A DNA stretch of 64,000 nt from Sodiomyces alkalinus F11 (Eukaryota > Ascomycota > Sordariomycetes > Glomerellales > Plectosphaerellaceae): the NCBI RefSeq assembly GCF_003711515.1, contig NW_021167080.1, positions 3,570,155 to 3,634,154 of the forward strand, read 5' to 3'. The position numbers and the translations under genes were made by a program. Shown here piece by piece: positions 10,563 through 21,404 of the stretch. Below the pieces are notes generated by a model. It made no database searches and was not told the DNA's origin. It was given only the letters and a program-made list of their open reading frames with translations. Each line of letters opens with the position of its first letter. Position 1 is the first letter of the stretch.

Positions 10563-11696
10563 ATGACGGGGATGGAGGCACACGCAGCTACGGATGCGCC
10601 AAACTTGAACGACAAGTCTCCTGAGGCCCAGCAAGGCGAAGAAGAGACGAGCGCAATAACAGGAGGCCAAAAGAATGCCGTATCAAGCACGAGTATTCTC
10701 TCGAAGTTTCCCTTCGTCAGATCCACTTCCACCACAAGTGCCAGAACACGTCAAGACAAAGATAGGAATGGGGGCCAAGTCCACGAACGCGACCCCCTAC
10801 AGTCCATACCCGGCTCTATGGCAACTGTCGTCCAGCAGCAGCAGCCGAAGACGCGCCGTCGAAGAGGCTCCCTCAGGAAGGTGGCCTTGCTAGGGCGAGG
10901 ATTACAGCGGCGAGACGCGAAGCAATTGACCATCGACACGTCGTATGCTGCGGCGGGTGACTTGAGAACCTTTAAGCAGCTCCAACGCCCACAACTGCTC
11001 CCAGAGGCTCCCGCCATTACGACACAGCAACAGCGAGACGAACCCAGACTCTCCGCACCCGTATCCGATAGCACCTCAAAACCGCACACGAAGCAACCCG
11101 CTGGCAGTTCGACCTTTCCAAGCGCGACCATTTCGTCGGCGACTCCGTCGAATGGCACCGACCACGCCGTCGAATCGAGCTTCTTCGCTCAGAACACGTA
11201 CAGCTCGACTACAGATGAGGAGGACATTCTACACCTACCTGGCCATGATACACCGGCGGCACACCCCGAGCTTTTGCTGTCCTCTGGTTCCGAATCCTAT
11301 TTTGGAGAGCGGGCGGCCACTCAGTCTCTCCGGCGGCGGTCTATGATGCGAGCCAAATCGCCGCTCTCGTACAGCGGTCTATCCAATACGCCTATACCGC
11401 CCACGGAGGCGGAATACGATTACTCGGAGACGGAGTTTTGGGGATGGGTGGTCCTTATTGTGACCTGGATTGTTTTCGTCGTCGGCATGGGATCTTGTTT
11501 GGGTATCTGGAGCTGGGCCTGGGACGTGGGTATCACCCCGTACGCGCCGCCCGAGCTGGAAGACGACCCGACTCTCCCTATCGTGGGCTACTATCCAGCC
11601 CTGATCATTCTGACCTGCATCATGGCTTGGGTCTGGGTCATTATTGCTTGGGTCGGGATGAAGTATTTTCGGCACGCCAAGATTAGCGGCGATTGA
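10563..11696 (+). CDS. Fungal protein with two C-terminal membrane segments, not recognised
   Basis: A single exon of 377 aa; a second in-frame Met lies three codons after the first. Residues 1 to about 285 are Ser/Thr/Gln-rich and low in hydrophobicity, with basic patches (KTRRRRGSLRK, QSLRRRSMMRAK) that look like phosphorylation-type linkers. The last 90 residues differ in character: YSETEFWGWVVLIVTWIVF starts a first hydrophobic helix, an acidic/proline loop follows (PYAPPELEDDPTLP), then YPALIILTCIMAWVWVIIAW and a basic end (KYFRHAKISGD). The Trp-rich helices look like the conserved part. I do not recognise a named family. By layout it is a membrane protein with a long disordered N-terminal region, probably cytosolic. 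Function is unknown. Confidence 0.82.
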   Translation: MTGMEAHAATDAPNLNDKSPEAQQGEEETSAITGGQKNAVSSTSILSKFPFVRSTSTTSARTRQDKDRNGGQVHERDPLQSIPGSMATVVQQQQPKTRRRRGSLRKVALLGRGLQRRDAKQLTIDTSYAAAGDLRTFKQLQRPQLLPEAPAITTQQQRDEPRLSAPVSDSTSKPHTKQPAGSSTFPSATISSATPSNGTDHAVESSFFAQNTYSSTTDEEDILHLPGHDTPAAHPELLLSSGSESYFGERAATQSLRRRSMMRAKSPLSYSGLSNTPIPPTEAEYDYSETEFWGWVVLIVTWIVFVVGMGSCLGIWSWAWDVGITPYAPPELEDDPTLPIVGYYPALIILTCIMAWVWVIIAWVGMKYFRHAKISGD

Positions 11697-12377
11697 GGAG
11701 TCTCTTGAAAAGGTTGGCGATGACCCAAGGAGCGAACATTATCATCATCAGCAGCAGCAGCAGCATCAGAACCATTCCATAAGGCGCCACCTCCTTGTCG
11801 ACATTAAATTACGTCGTGGCTGTTCTTCTCACATGAGGTGATCTGAGTCACGAGGGAAGCAAAGACAGATGACCACATTCCGTCTCACGCTCGTGTATAC
11901 CAGTCCTGTTGGTGTTGGGGAGGGATCGGTTCGTTTGGACCGTCTCTGGGCGTTTCTGGGCTTCCGACCCATGTCGCCAGATCAGGACAGGCATTCAACG
12001 GTAAGGGTGAGCCATCACAAAAACTGTCATGAAGGGTCGCTGATGTACTACGAACAGGAAGGTTCTTCCGAATAAACGCAGTTGGGTGCGGGCCTGCCGA
12101 GTGCGACACGATGATGCACTTAAGATCCCGGCCGATACTGGAAAGGACACGGAGGTCATAATCAGGCTGAATGCGACTTTCTCCTTGAGGAGTCTTAAGC
12201 TACGACCATGAGCAAACTTGAATGCATGCAGAGTCTTCTACTCCGTCCTCGTCAGAATACAGGGGTATCTTCTCATGGTCAATAGAATGCAGCTGAAATA
12301 CGTACAAGCTAGAGAAACAACTATACGTACGCTCCCTACAGACCTAGCTCGCACGGGGATATGCAGTCCATACTCCT

Positions 12378-12432
12378 NNNNNNNNNNNNNNNNNNNNNNN
12401 NNNNNNNNNNNNNNNNNNNNNNNNNNNNNNNN
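12378..12432. other. Assembly gap (55 N)
   Basis: A run of unknown bases inside the gene-poor region; the true length is not known. Confidence 0.99.
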
Positions 12433-13953
12433 GGAACCAAGGGAGGAAGAGCTGAACTTCCAGGTACTAGGTGGTTGGGAACGGAGTACTCGTGTCAACC
12501 CAGTGACGTGCGAAGTTCTGAGACCCAAGGCTTTCTGAGACTCAAGGCTGTGGGAGTCCAAGTTATTGAGCGATGCATGAATCACGAGGTCTACGGGCAT
12601 TGCCATTGACACAGCGGAATGTTATGAGCAGATTAGCGGTGTACGGATAGGTGGCAGTGGAGATGAGAGATGGCCAGGTTATCAAACCTCAGCGGCAGGA
12701 CTGAAAAGGGACGTGGTTTGTTTGTTTCGAGTAGGTACATATACGTATTATATGCATGTCTGAGATGCGCAAGACAGATGTCAGAACATAAATAAAGGTA
12801 CTCGGAATTATGTGTATTCGTCTAAGTGAAGTTCGTGGTACTTCACGGGGATGTCTAACTATTAGGAAAAGGTGGCTATGGGCACCTGACAACAGACACC
12901 ACCAAGACGGGAGGCACCGATCAACCAACCTTGACGTAATGGGCAAAATCGTTGAAAACGGAAACGCTCGAAGCCGGAGAAAAGGGACACGAATCCCCCA
13001 ATCATACACGTAGTACGTGGGAGTGTCAGCTTTATTTACTCGACTATCGCGTAATCATACCTACGGAGAGTCCTAATAATAATTAATTTAGCGTCTGGCT
13101 ACCAAGTTAGCCACTGACGAGGGCTAGGCTAGGGAAAATCCGCCGCGAACCGTGGACTCGCAGCTATTAGCTCGTCCACTTACGGAGCACGTAATTACTT
13201 CTCTCCTTTTGTTCGCGACGAGACCAGACCCTTTCGTTCCACAGCTAGCGTGGCCGATTTCTACACGTGTACGGAGTAGAAAAAGGGGTTCAGCACCAAG
13301 TACATACCTTGTAGTCCGAGAAATACGGATTGCCGTCTGGGTCGAGCCGGAAAAAGACGAGACCAGCAAGGCAAAGCCGAGAAACGGGCCCGTCTTTGTG
13401 GCGTTCCGAAATCATGGGACTTTAAAAACGCATTTCCCTAGCCCTAGCATGGCACAATGGTGTCCAAGGGGAAGCCACTCTTGAACATCAGCCAGCCAAC
13501 TTCCCAACCTGGAAGGGAAAGACGGGGTAGCTACGTAATATCCAGTTCCGGTGCATCAATCGCCGGACTTGATCACGCCAGACTCATCAACTGATTGCCT
13601 ACCCCTATGGAGTTCTGGAGGTGAGCAGCCGCGAGACAAGCCGACAGGGAGGGACTCGGATGAACATGGACCGTCGGACCAGAACTCCACGGTGAAGTCT
13701 AAAATACCGCGGGGCGGGGGGGCAGAATCCGGATTCTTAGCCGTCCTTCTATCAGGTACCTGTATTATTCCCTGTACCTCATCGTAATATTGCCGACACC
13801 GCCCATATGCAATTGCGCATATGTCGACTGCACCCGCGTTGTTTTCGGTATTTATGTATCGGGATGTTATTTCCCAAGCTCCACTCAACAAACTCAAGGT
13901 TCGCCCCAGCCATAGCGTGGTCACCGAATTTCGGCGGCAGGGCTAAACAACGT

Positions 13954-13969
13954 AGGTACCTAGGTACCT
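13954..13969. repeat. Perfect 16-nt palindrome AGGTACCTAGGTACCT
   Basis: Identical to the copy at 36612-36627. Partial copies (ACCTAGGTAC and similar) occur at about 45754-45762 and 62105-62127. Confidence 0.9.
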
Positions 13970-15332
13970 ATTCACTCGTGACAAAACTAAACCGTATAAC
14001 CGTTTTAAGCTTCCAGCTCCTTTTAGGTCGGTAAGGTGCCTTAGTTACGGAGTGCCTTGTAATTACTCTCTACGTACGTACCTAAGGTATGGCATCTGCC
14101 TTATCCTTTGGTCGATTTCGGCACATTTTCGACTCGTATCATCCGTAGGACCCAGGTCCCTACTACCTTATTTACAAAGTCCGAATTGCGGGAGTACGAA
14201 GTACTTCATACATCGCCGTTCGCCAATCCACACACTGACGGGGCTGAACCCACCAGGAGAGACCCTTTTCAGCCCCCAACCTCGAACCAATCCTGGCCCA
14301 GACCAAGTCAGGCGCCTACGCATTTCAGGGACTTTGCCCTTTTCTCTCTGTTACCAGTGAACACTGAACGAATTCGAGTACTCCGTTGTTGATCCACCTC
14401 GACTTTATTTACAGATACAACCTAAATTTGCATCTTGCGTTCTAATCGGGACTTGCGTAATTCGCACGTTTGTCCTCCTACGGTCTGGGTGAGATTTCAA
14501 CCGCTGCCTCAGAACATCAGCTCGTGAGCTTGCCGCTCTGTGCCGTGGTCCACGCACGCCCAGAGGTACACTATACCTGATTACCTGATTCACCGATTAC
14601 CTGAAAATGTGATTACCAACTTACCAGATTCAGATTACCGGTAATACAGTGTACCGCCTGAGGCATTTCGGTTTTAGGCTCGACTCCGCTCTTGGTCCCA
14701 GCCTGCGTTGCAGGGCCTGAAACACCACTGTATCAAGCAGCTTTCGTCGACTTCTCAACTTCTCTTTACCATCTTTTTTTTTTCTTTCCGCCTCTCTCAT
14801 CTCCTTCCCTTTTTCTTTTCCCGTTAGGCCTTCCGAGTACGTACGCATATCCGCTGCTGCTTTCGCTTTTGGGGCTTGGCGGGATACCCCTACTTTCCTC
14901 CTACGAATACTTTCCCTCCCTCACCCCCCAAAAGTTGGAGCTCCTCCACTATTTTCCCCCTGTTTTCTGGGCTCGGACACCCGCCGCCACCGCCTCCCCC
15001 GTCTGTCGACGACCTCGCCACCACCGCCATCGAACACTCTTTTCACAATACACATATTCTTTACTTTCGACCATTTCCCATCTTCGGCCGACCACATCTT
15101 TGCAATTAGTGTACTCTGGTCGACCTCTTTCTTGCATAACATTCCCCCCCCATCTTCATAGACCCAGGGTCATCGCGGCCACTTTGCGTGATCTGCATCG
15201 TACCAACCCTTTTTTTCTTCTATTTTCACATTACCTTCGTGTTCGCTACGCAGGAACAGTGATTCTCCAACCATCACACTTCAGCTTCAGCATCTCGATC
15301 ATCGGGTATCGGATATCCCGACACTGCCCACG

Positions 15333-17246
15333 ATGCGTGAAGTTAACTTCAGCATCCCAAACGTCAACAAGGCGTCGGTGGGCATCACCACCGCCTTGTA
15401 CGACCGCCGCGCCCTCGATTGCACATCCACCCTGCCCTTGATCAACTCACTCAACCATCTCGCCTATCTCACCACCTCATCCGCCCGCATCCGCGACATT
15501 CTAACCGTCGATGGCGGCATCGAACGTCTCGTTACCATCCTCAAGCGCGGCCGAACCAAAGATATGATGGACATGTGGAAATGGAACTTGGCTTTCCAAT
15601 GCGTCGTCAACATTGGTGTTCGGGGCACCGAGAATGTCCGTACCCGCGTCGTCGAGGCCGACATGGTGCCTGTCATTGCCACCATTCTGGACAACTACCT
15701 CAAGGTCATTGAAAAATGCCGCGAAAAGGCCGAAGAAGCCAAAGATAAAGAAAAGGAGAATCGCCATCGGAGCCTCGAGCCTCGCAGTTCCCCCAAGGCT
15801 CCCTCTTTCGCCAATCGGCCCAGCCGGTTCGAGCCGGAGCAGAGGACTTTCAGAAGACAAGCCCCGCCTCCGTCCATCGACGTATCGGCACCTTACGCTG
15901 GTCCCTCGTCCGCTGCCGCCGTTGATGGTCAAGATGGCGATTTGACTCCTACCCCAATGGCACCTCGTCTCACGCAAGCCGAACGGTTTGGCCTCACCTC
16001 TCATCTCCATCAATCCCATACCCATAACCACCATCATCATCACCAGCAACCTCATTTCCCGCACTTTGCCAGGGCTGTCGAGTCGCGCCATTCCGTTGCC
16101 TCCGCATCTCGCCCAATGATGCAGCCGCTTACCGCAGCCACTCCGCCGCTGGCTCCGACCGAAGCCGTCGATGCCTTTGGACGACCAGTTCATGACGCTG
16201 TTGATCGTCTCGCCTCCATGTTTGGACCTGTCGGTCTGACCTCACAACCGACATCCCCTACCACGCCTCTTCCACCATCCCACGCGCGTTTCCCTTCCAT
16301 CCATCAGAATATCGTCGCCAGCCCGCCGTCCCGCCGTCGGCCCTCCATCAGGCATCAAAACTCCACGCAAGACTCCGATGACCTGATTGGAGACGACGCG
16401 CAGTCGGACGAGTCGCCCGATGCCGAAATATCTGACAGGGCCGACGAGCAGGCGGCTGTGGATATTCAGGATATCACCATGGAAGAAAGCAATGCCATGC
16501 TCCCGGGATCCGCCACCATCGAGCTCTCTCCTCCCACCGTTTCCGAGACCCAGGACACTGGCGCCTTCAACATCACCCACCGTGTCGGATCCGTTGATCT
16601 CACCATCCCCAACAACACCGCTCCCCCTCCCGTTCCCCAAATGGGGTTCTCACCCAACCGTCCCACCATGATGCCTCCCACCCAACCATCCATGCCGAAT
16701 GCCTCCGTCCCCCGCTATCTTCTCGACCGCCACTTTGTCCCGAATGCCCAGATCATCGCATGCATGCCGCGTGAAGAGGACGTCTTGATGTCCCTCCAAC
16801 TTCTTGCCTACGTCTCCAAATATTGCGGCCTGCGATCTTATTTCCAAAACAGCCATCTGGTTCCCAGGCTCAAGATTGGCAAGCAGCTGCGCTACCTGGA
16901 CGGCGACGAATCAGTCCTCGACGAGCCAGACGAGGAAAAGATGGAAGAAGAGTTCCTCCTGCCAAACGACTTCAACATCTTCCCCTTGGTCGAGAAGTTC
17001 ACCGTGCGACATCACAGCCCGGATATGCAGTACTGGGCAGGCGTCGTCATGAGGAACCTGTGCCGCAAGGACGACACCAGAGGCGGTATCCGCCAGTGTG
17101 CCTACTATAAGTGTGGGAAGTGGGAAGAATACACACGCCAGTTCGCCAAGTGCCGGCGCTGTCGGCGTACCAAGTACTGCAGCAAAGAGTGCCAGAAGAG
17201 TGCGTGGGCTTTCCACCGCCACTGGTGCGTGGCCGCATCTCCATGA
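15333..17246 (+). CDS. samB: SamB/Mub1-type MYND zinc-finger protein
   Basis: A single exon of 637 aa. The N-terminal 120 residues (MREVNFSIPNVNKASVGITT, then ILTVDGGIERLVTILKRGRTKD) form the armadillo-like block of the SamB/Mub1 family. A long disordered middle carries a His run (HNHHHHHQQ) and many Ser/Pro. A second conserved block runs from RYLLDRHFVPNAQIIACMPR. The C-terminus is a MYND finger (about residues 587-631), with Cys/His from CAYYKC through CRRCRRTKYC and CQKSAWAFHRHWC. In yeast, Mub1 works with Ubr2/Rad6 in ubiquitination of Rpn4; in Aspergillus, SamB affects morphogenesis. Those roles are carried over by homology. The leader is strongly CT-rich. Confidence 0.93.
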   Translation: MREVNFSIPNVNKASVGITTALYDRRALDCTSTLPLINSLNHLAYLTTSSARIRDILTVDGGIERLVTILKRGRTKDMMDMWKWNLAFQCVVNIGVRGTENVRTRVVEADMVPVIATILDNYLKVIEKCREKAEEAKDKEKENRHRSLEPRSSPKAPSFANRPSRFEPEQRTFRRQAPPPSIDVSAPYAGPSSAAAVDGQDGDLTPTPMAPRLTQAERFGLTSHLHQSHTHNHHHHHQQPHFPHFARAVESRHSVASASRPMMQPLTAATPPLAPTEAVDAFGRPVHDAVDRLASMFGPVGLTSQPTSPTTPLPPSHARFPSIHQNIVASPPSRRRPSIRHQNSTQDSDDLIGDDAQSDESPDAEISDRADEQAAVDIQDITMEESNAMLPGSATIELSPPTVSETQDTGAFNITHRVGSVDLTIPNNTAPPPVPQMGFSPNRPTMMPPTQPSMPNASVPRYLLDRHFVPNAQIIACMPREEDVLMSLQLLAYVSKYCGLRSYFQNSHLVPRLKIGKQLRYLDGDESVLDEPDEEKMEEEFLLPNDFNIFPLVEKFTVRHHSPDMQYWAGVVMRNLCRKDDTRGGIRQCAYYKCGKWEEYTRQFAKCRRCRRTKYCSKECQKSAWAFHRHWCVAASP

Positions 17247-18543
17247 TGCCATGGACCGCATTCCACAACGCATTATAAGGCGATCGTCGTTCGCAACAGC
17301 GCGTAATGTTCGATTTTCCCAACCTCCCATCTCTCGCTCGGCTAGCGTTGCATTGGACAGCAGAAGCGTTTTTCATCTGTACGGCGTCCTCGATACCACG
17401 GTTTTTCATTTTACTTTCTCTCGGCATTAGCAATGCACGATGCTTGGTTGCTTGGTTGGTTGCTTCCCTTTGCACCGGATTCTCTCATGGACAGCACATT
17501 ACCTCGGTTGGGTTTTCCGTCTTTTTTCTTTGGCTTCTTTTCGTCGACGGTGATTTTCAGTGCCTCAAGACGGTACTCGAGCACCTCTATGGCGGGACTA
17601 CTCAACTACATCCCGACTGGACTGTCTATATAATAAGACATCCAATGTCGATGCTCGTGGTCCCTGGTTTCCAAGATCCGACACACTGGCATCGCTTTGC
17701 CTCGTCGACACCAAAGACGGGTGTTCGTGGCGACGAACGACGGTCAATAATATCGGTGCTTTCCCCCATTTAGCCTCTCCTTTTTTGTTCGAGAGGAAGA
17801 CCATTTCACGTCATGGCTGAGCATTCTCTCGCATTCTCACAACATCAGCGACTCGAGACGAACTTTGCACTCTTCAAGCGGTTGGGATGGAATGGTGGAT
17901 AGGTGCTTAAGTTAGGACGTGCCTTTGAAGAAGGCTTCGTGGGGCGGCTGGCGAGAGGAAGAGGCGATATGTGCACGTGTTAGTCGGGACATTGGTTCGC
18001 TGCATCGCCCCTATATCCCAAAGGGGCCTGGTTAGGACGTGGCTAGGACTTGGCGAAACGTCGATACAGGATGCTGGGGTTGATGCTTCCAGCACAGCTT
18101 TCGGTCAAGCCTTCTTAGACTTGAATGATGTACGTATTGTTATGATGTGATCAGGTATAATGCCAGGCTTTCCATGACTTGGGGGGACCCATGCTGTGAG
18201 AGGGCTAGTTTTTGCCACACCTTCCATCGCCCCATGCTACCATTGCCATAGTCATATGCGAGCTCATTGAGCAAGATAGAGTGTTATTTTCATACTTTTG
18301 ACTTGACCAGGTCTCGAGGACAGTAGTAAGACAAATGGCAAAGGTCGCAGTCCGCAATAGCCTCCTCCCTACGACGGGAAACGACAAGCTCTACGAATGA
18401 ACAGGGAGAAAGAGAAGACGGACCGCAGGCACTAAGATAAACGGACAGACGAACAGACCCGGGGTATTTATTCCTCGTTGGATACTCTCTTCTTGTCTCA
18501 TACATGACCACCGGCATAAGGCATTTCCCCCCCTTTCCGTTGT
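17247..18543. other. Convergent intergenic region SamB/EBP2
   Basis: 1.3 kb between two converging genes. T- and C-rich 3' UTR-like sequence lies near 17300-17800. No supported gene or structured RNA was seen. Confidence 0.45.
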
Positions 18544-20128
18544 TTATTTACTCGCCATAGCCTTCCTACGATTCTTCCCTGGCCGATTGGCCGTCGGTTT
18601 CGTCTTGCTGACGCCGCCCCAGGCGACACTCTTCATCTTCTTGGGGTTGAAGCCGCTTAGGTCGCCGGAGCTGACGGCGTCGTTGGACTTGGAATTGCGC
18701 TTCTTGCCGCCGAAGCCGTACTTCTCGTCCTTCTTCTGCCGCTTCCGGTTCGGTTCCATCCGGCCACGCCCGGAACCGGATTTGGGGTTGTAGCCCTTTA
18801 GCTCCTTGTCGACGGCGACGTCGAAGATGTCGCCCTCGTGGGTGTCGAGGTTGGAGGTGCCGTTTTCTTGCCGTTCTGTCGAGAGTGGGGAGGAAATTAG
18901 TCAAGGATACGAAGAACGAGGGTTCAGGAGACAGCAAGTAGTTTGGGGCATTTGAACGAAAAAAAAAAAAAGAGGGGCGCAGGTACAGCTAGGGGTCCAA
19001 GTGAGAGGAGACGGGGGCAACACTAAAAAGCAGGAACGTGAGAAGAAAAGAGAGCGTAACGTACTCTTCTTGAGCAAGTCGATCTTTTCGAGAGTGTCGC
19101 GCTTGGCCTTCTGCCGCTCCTGGAGCTTGGCAACCTGAACCTGCTTGCCGAACTTCTTGAGGTCGCGGAGCTTGCGCGCCTCCGCAGCGGCCTTTTTGGC
19201 CGTTGCCTCCTCGACGAGTTTGGCGCGGACCTTCTCCATCTGGCCGTCGTCCTTGACCATTTCGGCGAAGTAGTCCCCTGGCCGGGTGAAGGGGACCTTT
19301 TCGCGGATGAGGAGCGAGCGCCCGCGGCGCGCGGCGTCGAGGGACTGGGAGAGGAAGGCGAGCTCGCGCTTCAGGTCGTCGCCTACGTCGGGAACGGCCT
19401 CGGCGGTGGGCTTTTCGGATACGAGGGATTGGTGGGTCGCGAAGGGAACGGAGGCGGAGGTGTTGATGGCGATGCGGGCGAGGGAGGCGTTGAGGGCGGC
19501 TTTGTTGTTGATGGTGAGCTTGGTGTGGGGGACTATGTCTTCGCGCTCGTCACCTTCGAGGTCGGAAAGGGGAATGGCTTCGTCTTCCTCATCGTCGTCC
19601 TCCTCGTCTTCGTCGTCTTCGTCGTCTTCGGCCTCTTCGGCCTCTCGTGCCTTGCGTTTCCGCGATGACGGTGCTAGTCCTTTAGGGGGGTCGTTTTTCG
19701 GCCGCACAATCTTCTCTTCCATCTCGATGTCGGATTCCGAATCGCTATCCGTGTCATTGAGCGCTTCAATATCCACACGCTAGAGAATGAGGAGAGGAGA
19801 GCTGTTAGCCGCTTAGGGAACTGAGAAGAACGGTCTTCCGCGCCGGGAATTGACTTCTTACCCTGCTGTCCTCTTCGCTTTCGCCTTCACTGTCATCCTC
19901 GCTTCCTTCGTCGTCAGACCGAGCTAGAGCTGCACCGCCTTCCTCTTCGTCAACCTTGGAAGCATCATCTTCGTCCTCCACTTCATCATCGTCGACTGGT
20001 TGGACGCCCTGGTTCTTCTTGTTCTCCTTTTCCCGCCTCTTCTGCTTGAGCTGACGTTTTAGTTTTTTCTCTCGAGGGTCTTTCCCCTTCTCGGCCGCCA
20101 ATGCTAGCTTCAATGCACTCCGGCCCAT
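18544..20128 (-). CDS. EBP2: Ebp2-family 60S ribosome biogenesis factor
   Basis: Exons 19862-20128, 19065-19779 and 18544-18875 give 437 aa. The N-terminus is Lys-rich (GRSALKLALAAEKGKDPREK). A strongly acidic region has long Asp/Glu runs. The conserved core includes LKRELAFLSQSLDAARRGR, PFTRPGDYFAEMVKDD and MEKVRAKL. The C-terminus is basic, with KKDEKYGFGGKKR and SKSNDAVSSGDLSGFNPKK, typical of Ebp2. Members are nucleolar and needed for 27S pre-rRNA processing and 60S assembly. The second intron (189 nt) contains a long A run and keeps phase 1 (KK/K RQENG). The gene converges with SamB. Confidence 0.94.
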
Positions 20129-21329
20129 TGTGTTCTTCGGTTTTGGTTGGTTTAGGGGTTGTCGAAGTTGTTTGTTCGCAACACATAAAACATCGACTAC
20201 GAGTACTGAAGACCTTCGTGGTGGGGACCTAGCCAGGAAAATTCAAGTCGTTCTGGGATGAACTTTTTCTGCCATTGACCCGCCTTAATGGGAAGGCGGT
20301 GTGAAATGTCTCTGATAACAATCTAAAACATCGATTGTTCTATCCAATATGCGTATATAGGGGTTTCCGTTGAGTTGCACACCTAGGTCCCTTCCGAACT
20401 CTCTCATCCACGCTTCCGTCCCTCATCTGCAACGTCCTGATCCAAAGTGAGACCATGGATTTGATGTTCCCTGGCATTTAAATCATACTGGGAATGCTAC
20501 CCATACTTGGTAATTCTACGTTACAGCTACATAGGTAGGCTCTCCACACGAGCAGTTATCATCTGGCGGCTCACTGCAAAGGGGTAGTTAGTTCATTGGA
20601 ACTGAACTTCGAAGTGATGCTGCTCTTGTCCGAACGATCCCATGGCTACCAACACCACGACCAAGAGACATTAACACTGAAAGTCACGTGTATATTTTTA
20701 CATGGAGGGATGTGTGTGTGTCGAATATCAGAAAAACAACTTATTGGCTTCGTGAGAAACTGATGGAGAATATACTTGCCCAAGACATAGAAGCGGCACA
20801 CTATCGTTCAAGCGGAAGCAGAGAGCGGAAGAGGAGTATTGACTTGATGGACATTTATTGAGAATTCTATACTAATGATTCCCAACCTTTAAATAGCCCA
20901 TCATCCGAGCAGTGGTTCCGACCATCCATAGTTCAGTCTGGCCGATGATCCCCAAGTTGATCTGCTGCAAGAGTTCGCCAGTGATGTTTCCTGTTCAAAA
21001 TAGAAACACAGGAGACCGCCTGATTTCTTGTCTGCTTTGCCACCGGAAAAGTGTTCCGGAACGGTGGCGAGGCTAGAGTTGTGTCCGCCGGTTTAAGTAA
21101 ACGAGTATACTGTTGATGGAATGAAACGAATGTCGATCGAGTATTTGTTGACAGTTGTATCAAAGAGTAGCCTGTCGGGCTGCCATCATGTCCGCGCCTG
21201 ACAGGAGTGACAGCGGTCTCATGGGACCCCGTGCCCCGATGGAGTCGAAGAAGGTTGCTTGAAGGTTCGGGTGGCGATGGCTTCTCGAGGACTTTCGGGG
21301 TATAGGGCGGACCTTATTATGAAGGGTGT
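20129..21329. other. Intergenic region EBP2 / CaaX peptide
   Basis: 1.2 kb, holding the EBP2 upstream region and the 3' UTR of the small peptide gene. No other coding sequence was recognised. Confidence 0.45.
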
Positions 21330-21404
21330 TTACATGATAGTGCAACCGGAGTCGCCGCCACCGTTCTTGCTGGACTGGGTCTTCTTGGACTGAGGAGCAG
21401 GCAT
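21330..21404 (-). CDS. 24-residue CaaX peptide, candidate prenylated lipopeptide
   Basis: A small ORF starting MPAPQSKK and ending GGGDSGCTIM before TAA. Cys-Thr-Ile-Met at the very end is a CaaX box; Met at X favours farnesylation. The start is framed by an in-frame TAA six codons upstream and the context TCAAAATG. The upstream leader (ACCACCAACAAGCTCAACAAACAATC) resembles leaders of well-expressed fungal genes. Length and CaaX match ascomycete a-factor-like pheromone precursors (about 20-35 aa), but the residues before Cys are hydrophilic Gly/Asp/Ser instead of the usual aromatic residue, so it may be another small lipid-anchored peptide. No intron links it to a longer protein that I can see. 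It sits about 1 kb downstream of the cyanase gene on the same strand. Confidence 0.55.
   Translation of the reverse strand: MPAPQSKKTQSSKNGGGDSGCTIM

Larger units (their letters stand above)
11697..15332. other. Gene-poor 3.6-kb intergenic region
   Basis: No gene was recognised on either strand. It starts with an (ATC)3/(GCA)6 run (11741-11767) in the probable 3' UTR of the two-TM gene, includes an assembly gap, TACGGAGTA at 13270-13278 and the palindrome AGGTACCTAGGTACCT at 13954-13969. It ends with a CT-rich stretch (about 14760-15330), the likely promoter and leader of the SamB gene. Short exons or noncoding RNA cannot be excluded. Confidence 0.5.

Noticed and set aside
14692..15441. 249-codon plus-strand open frame before SamB
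   Set aside because: Phe/Pro/Ser-rich translation of a CT-rich leader that overlaps the SamB start in another frame; not protein-like.
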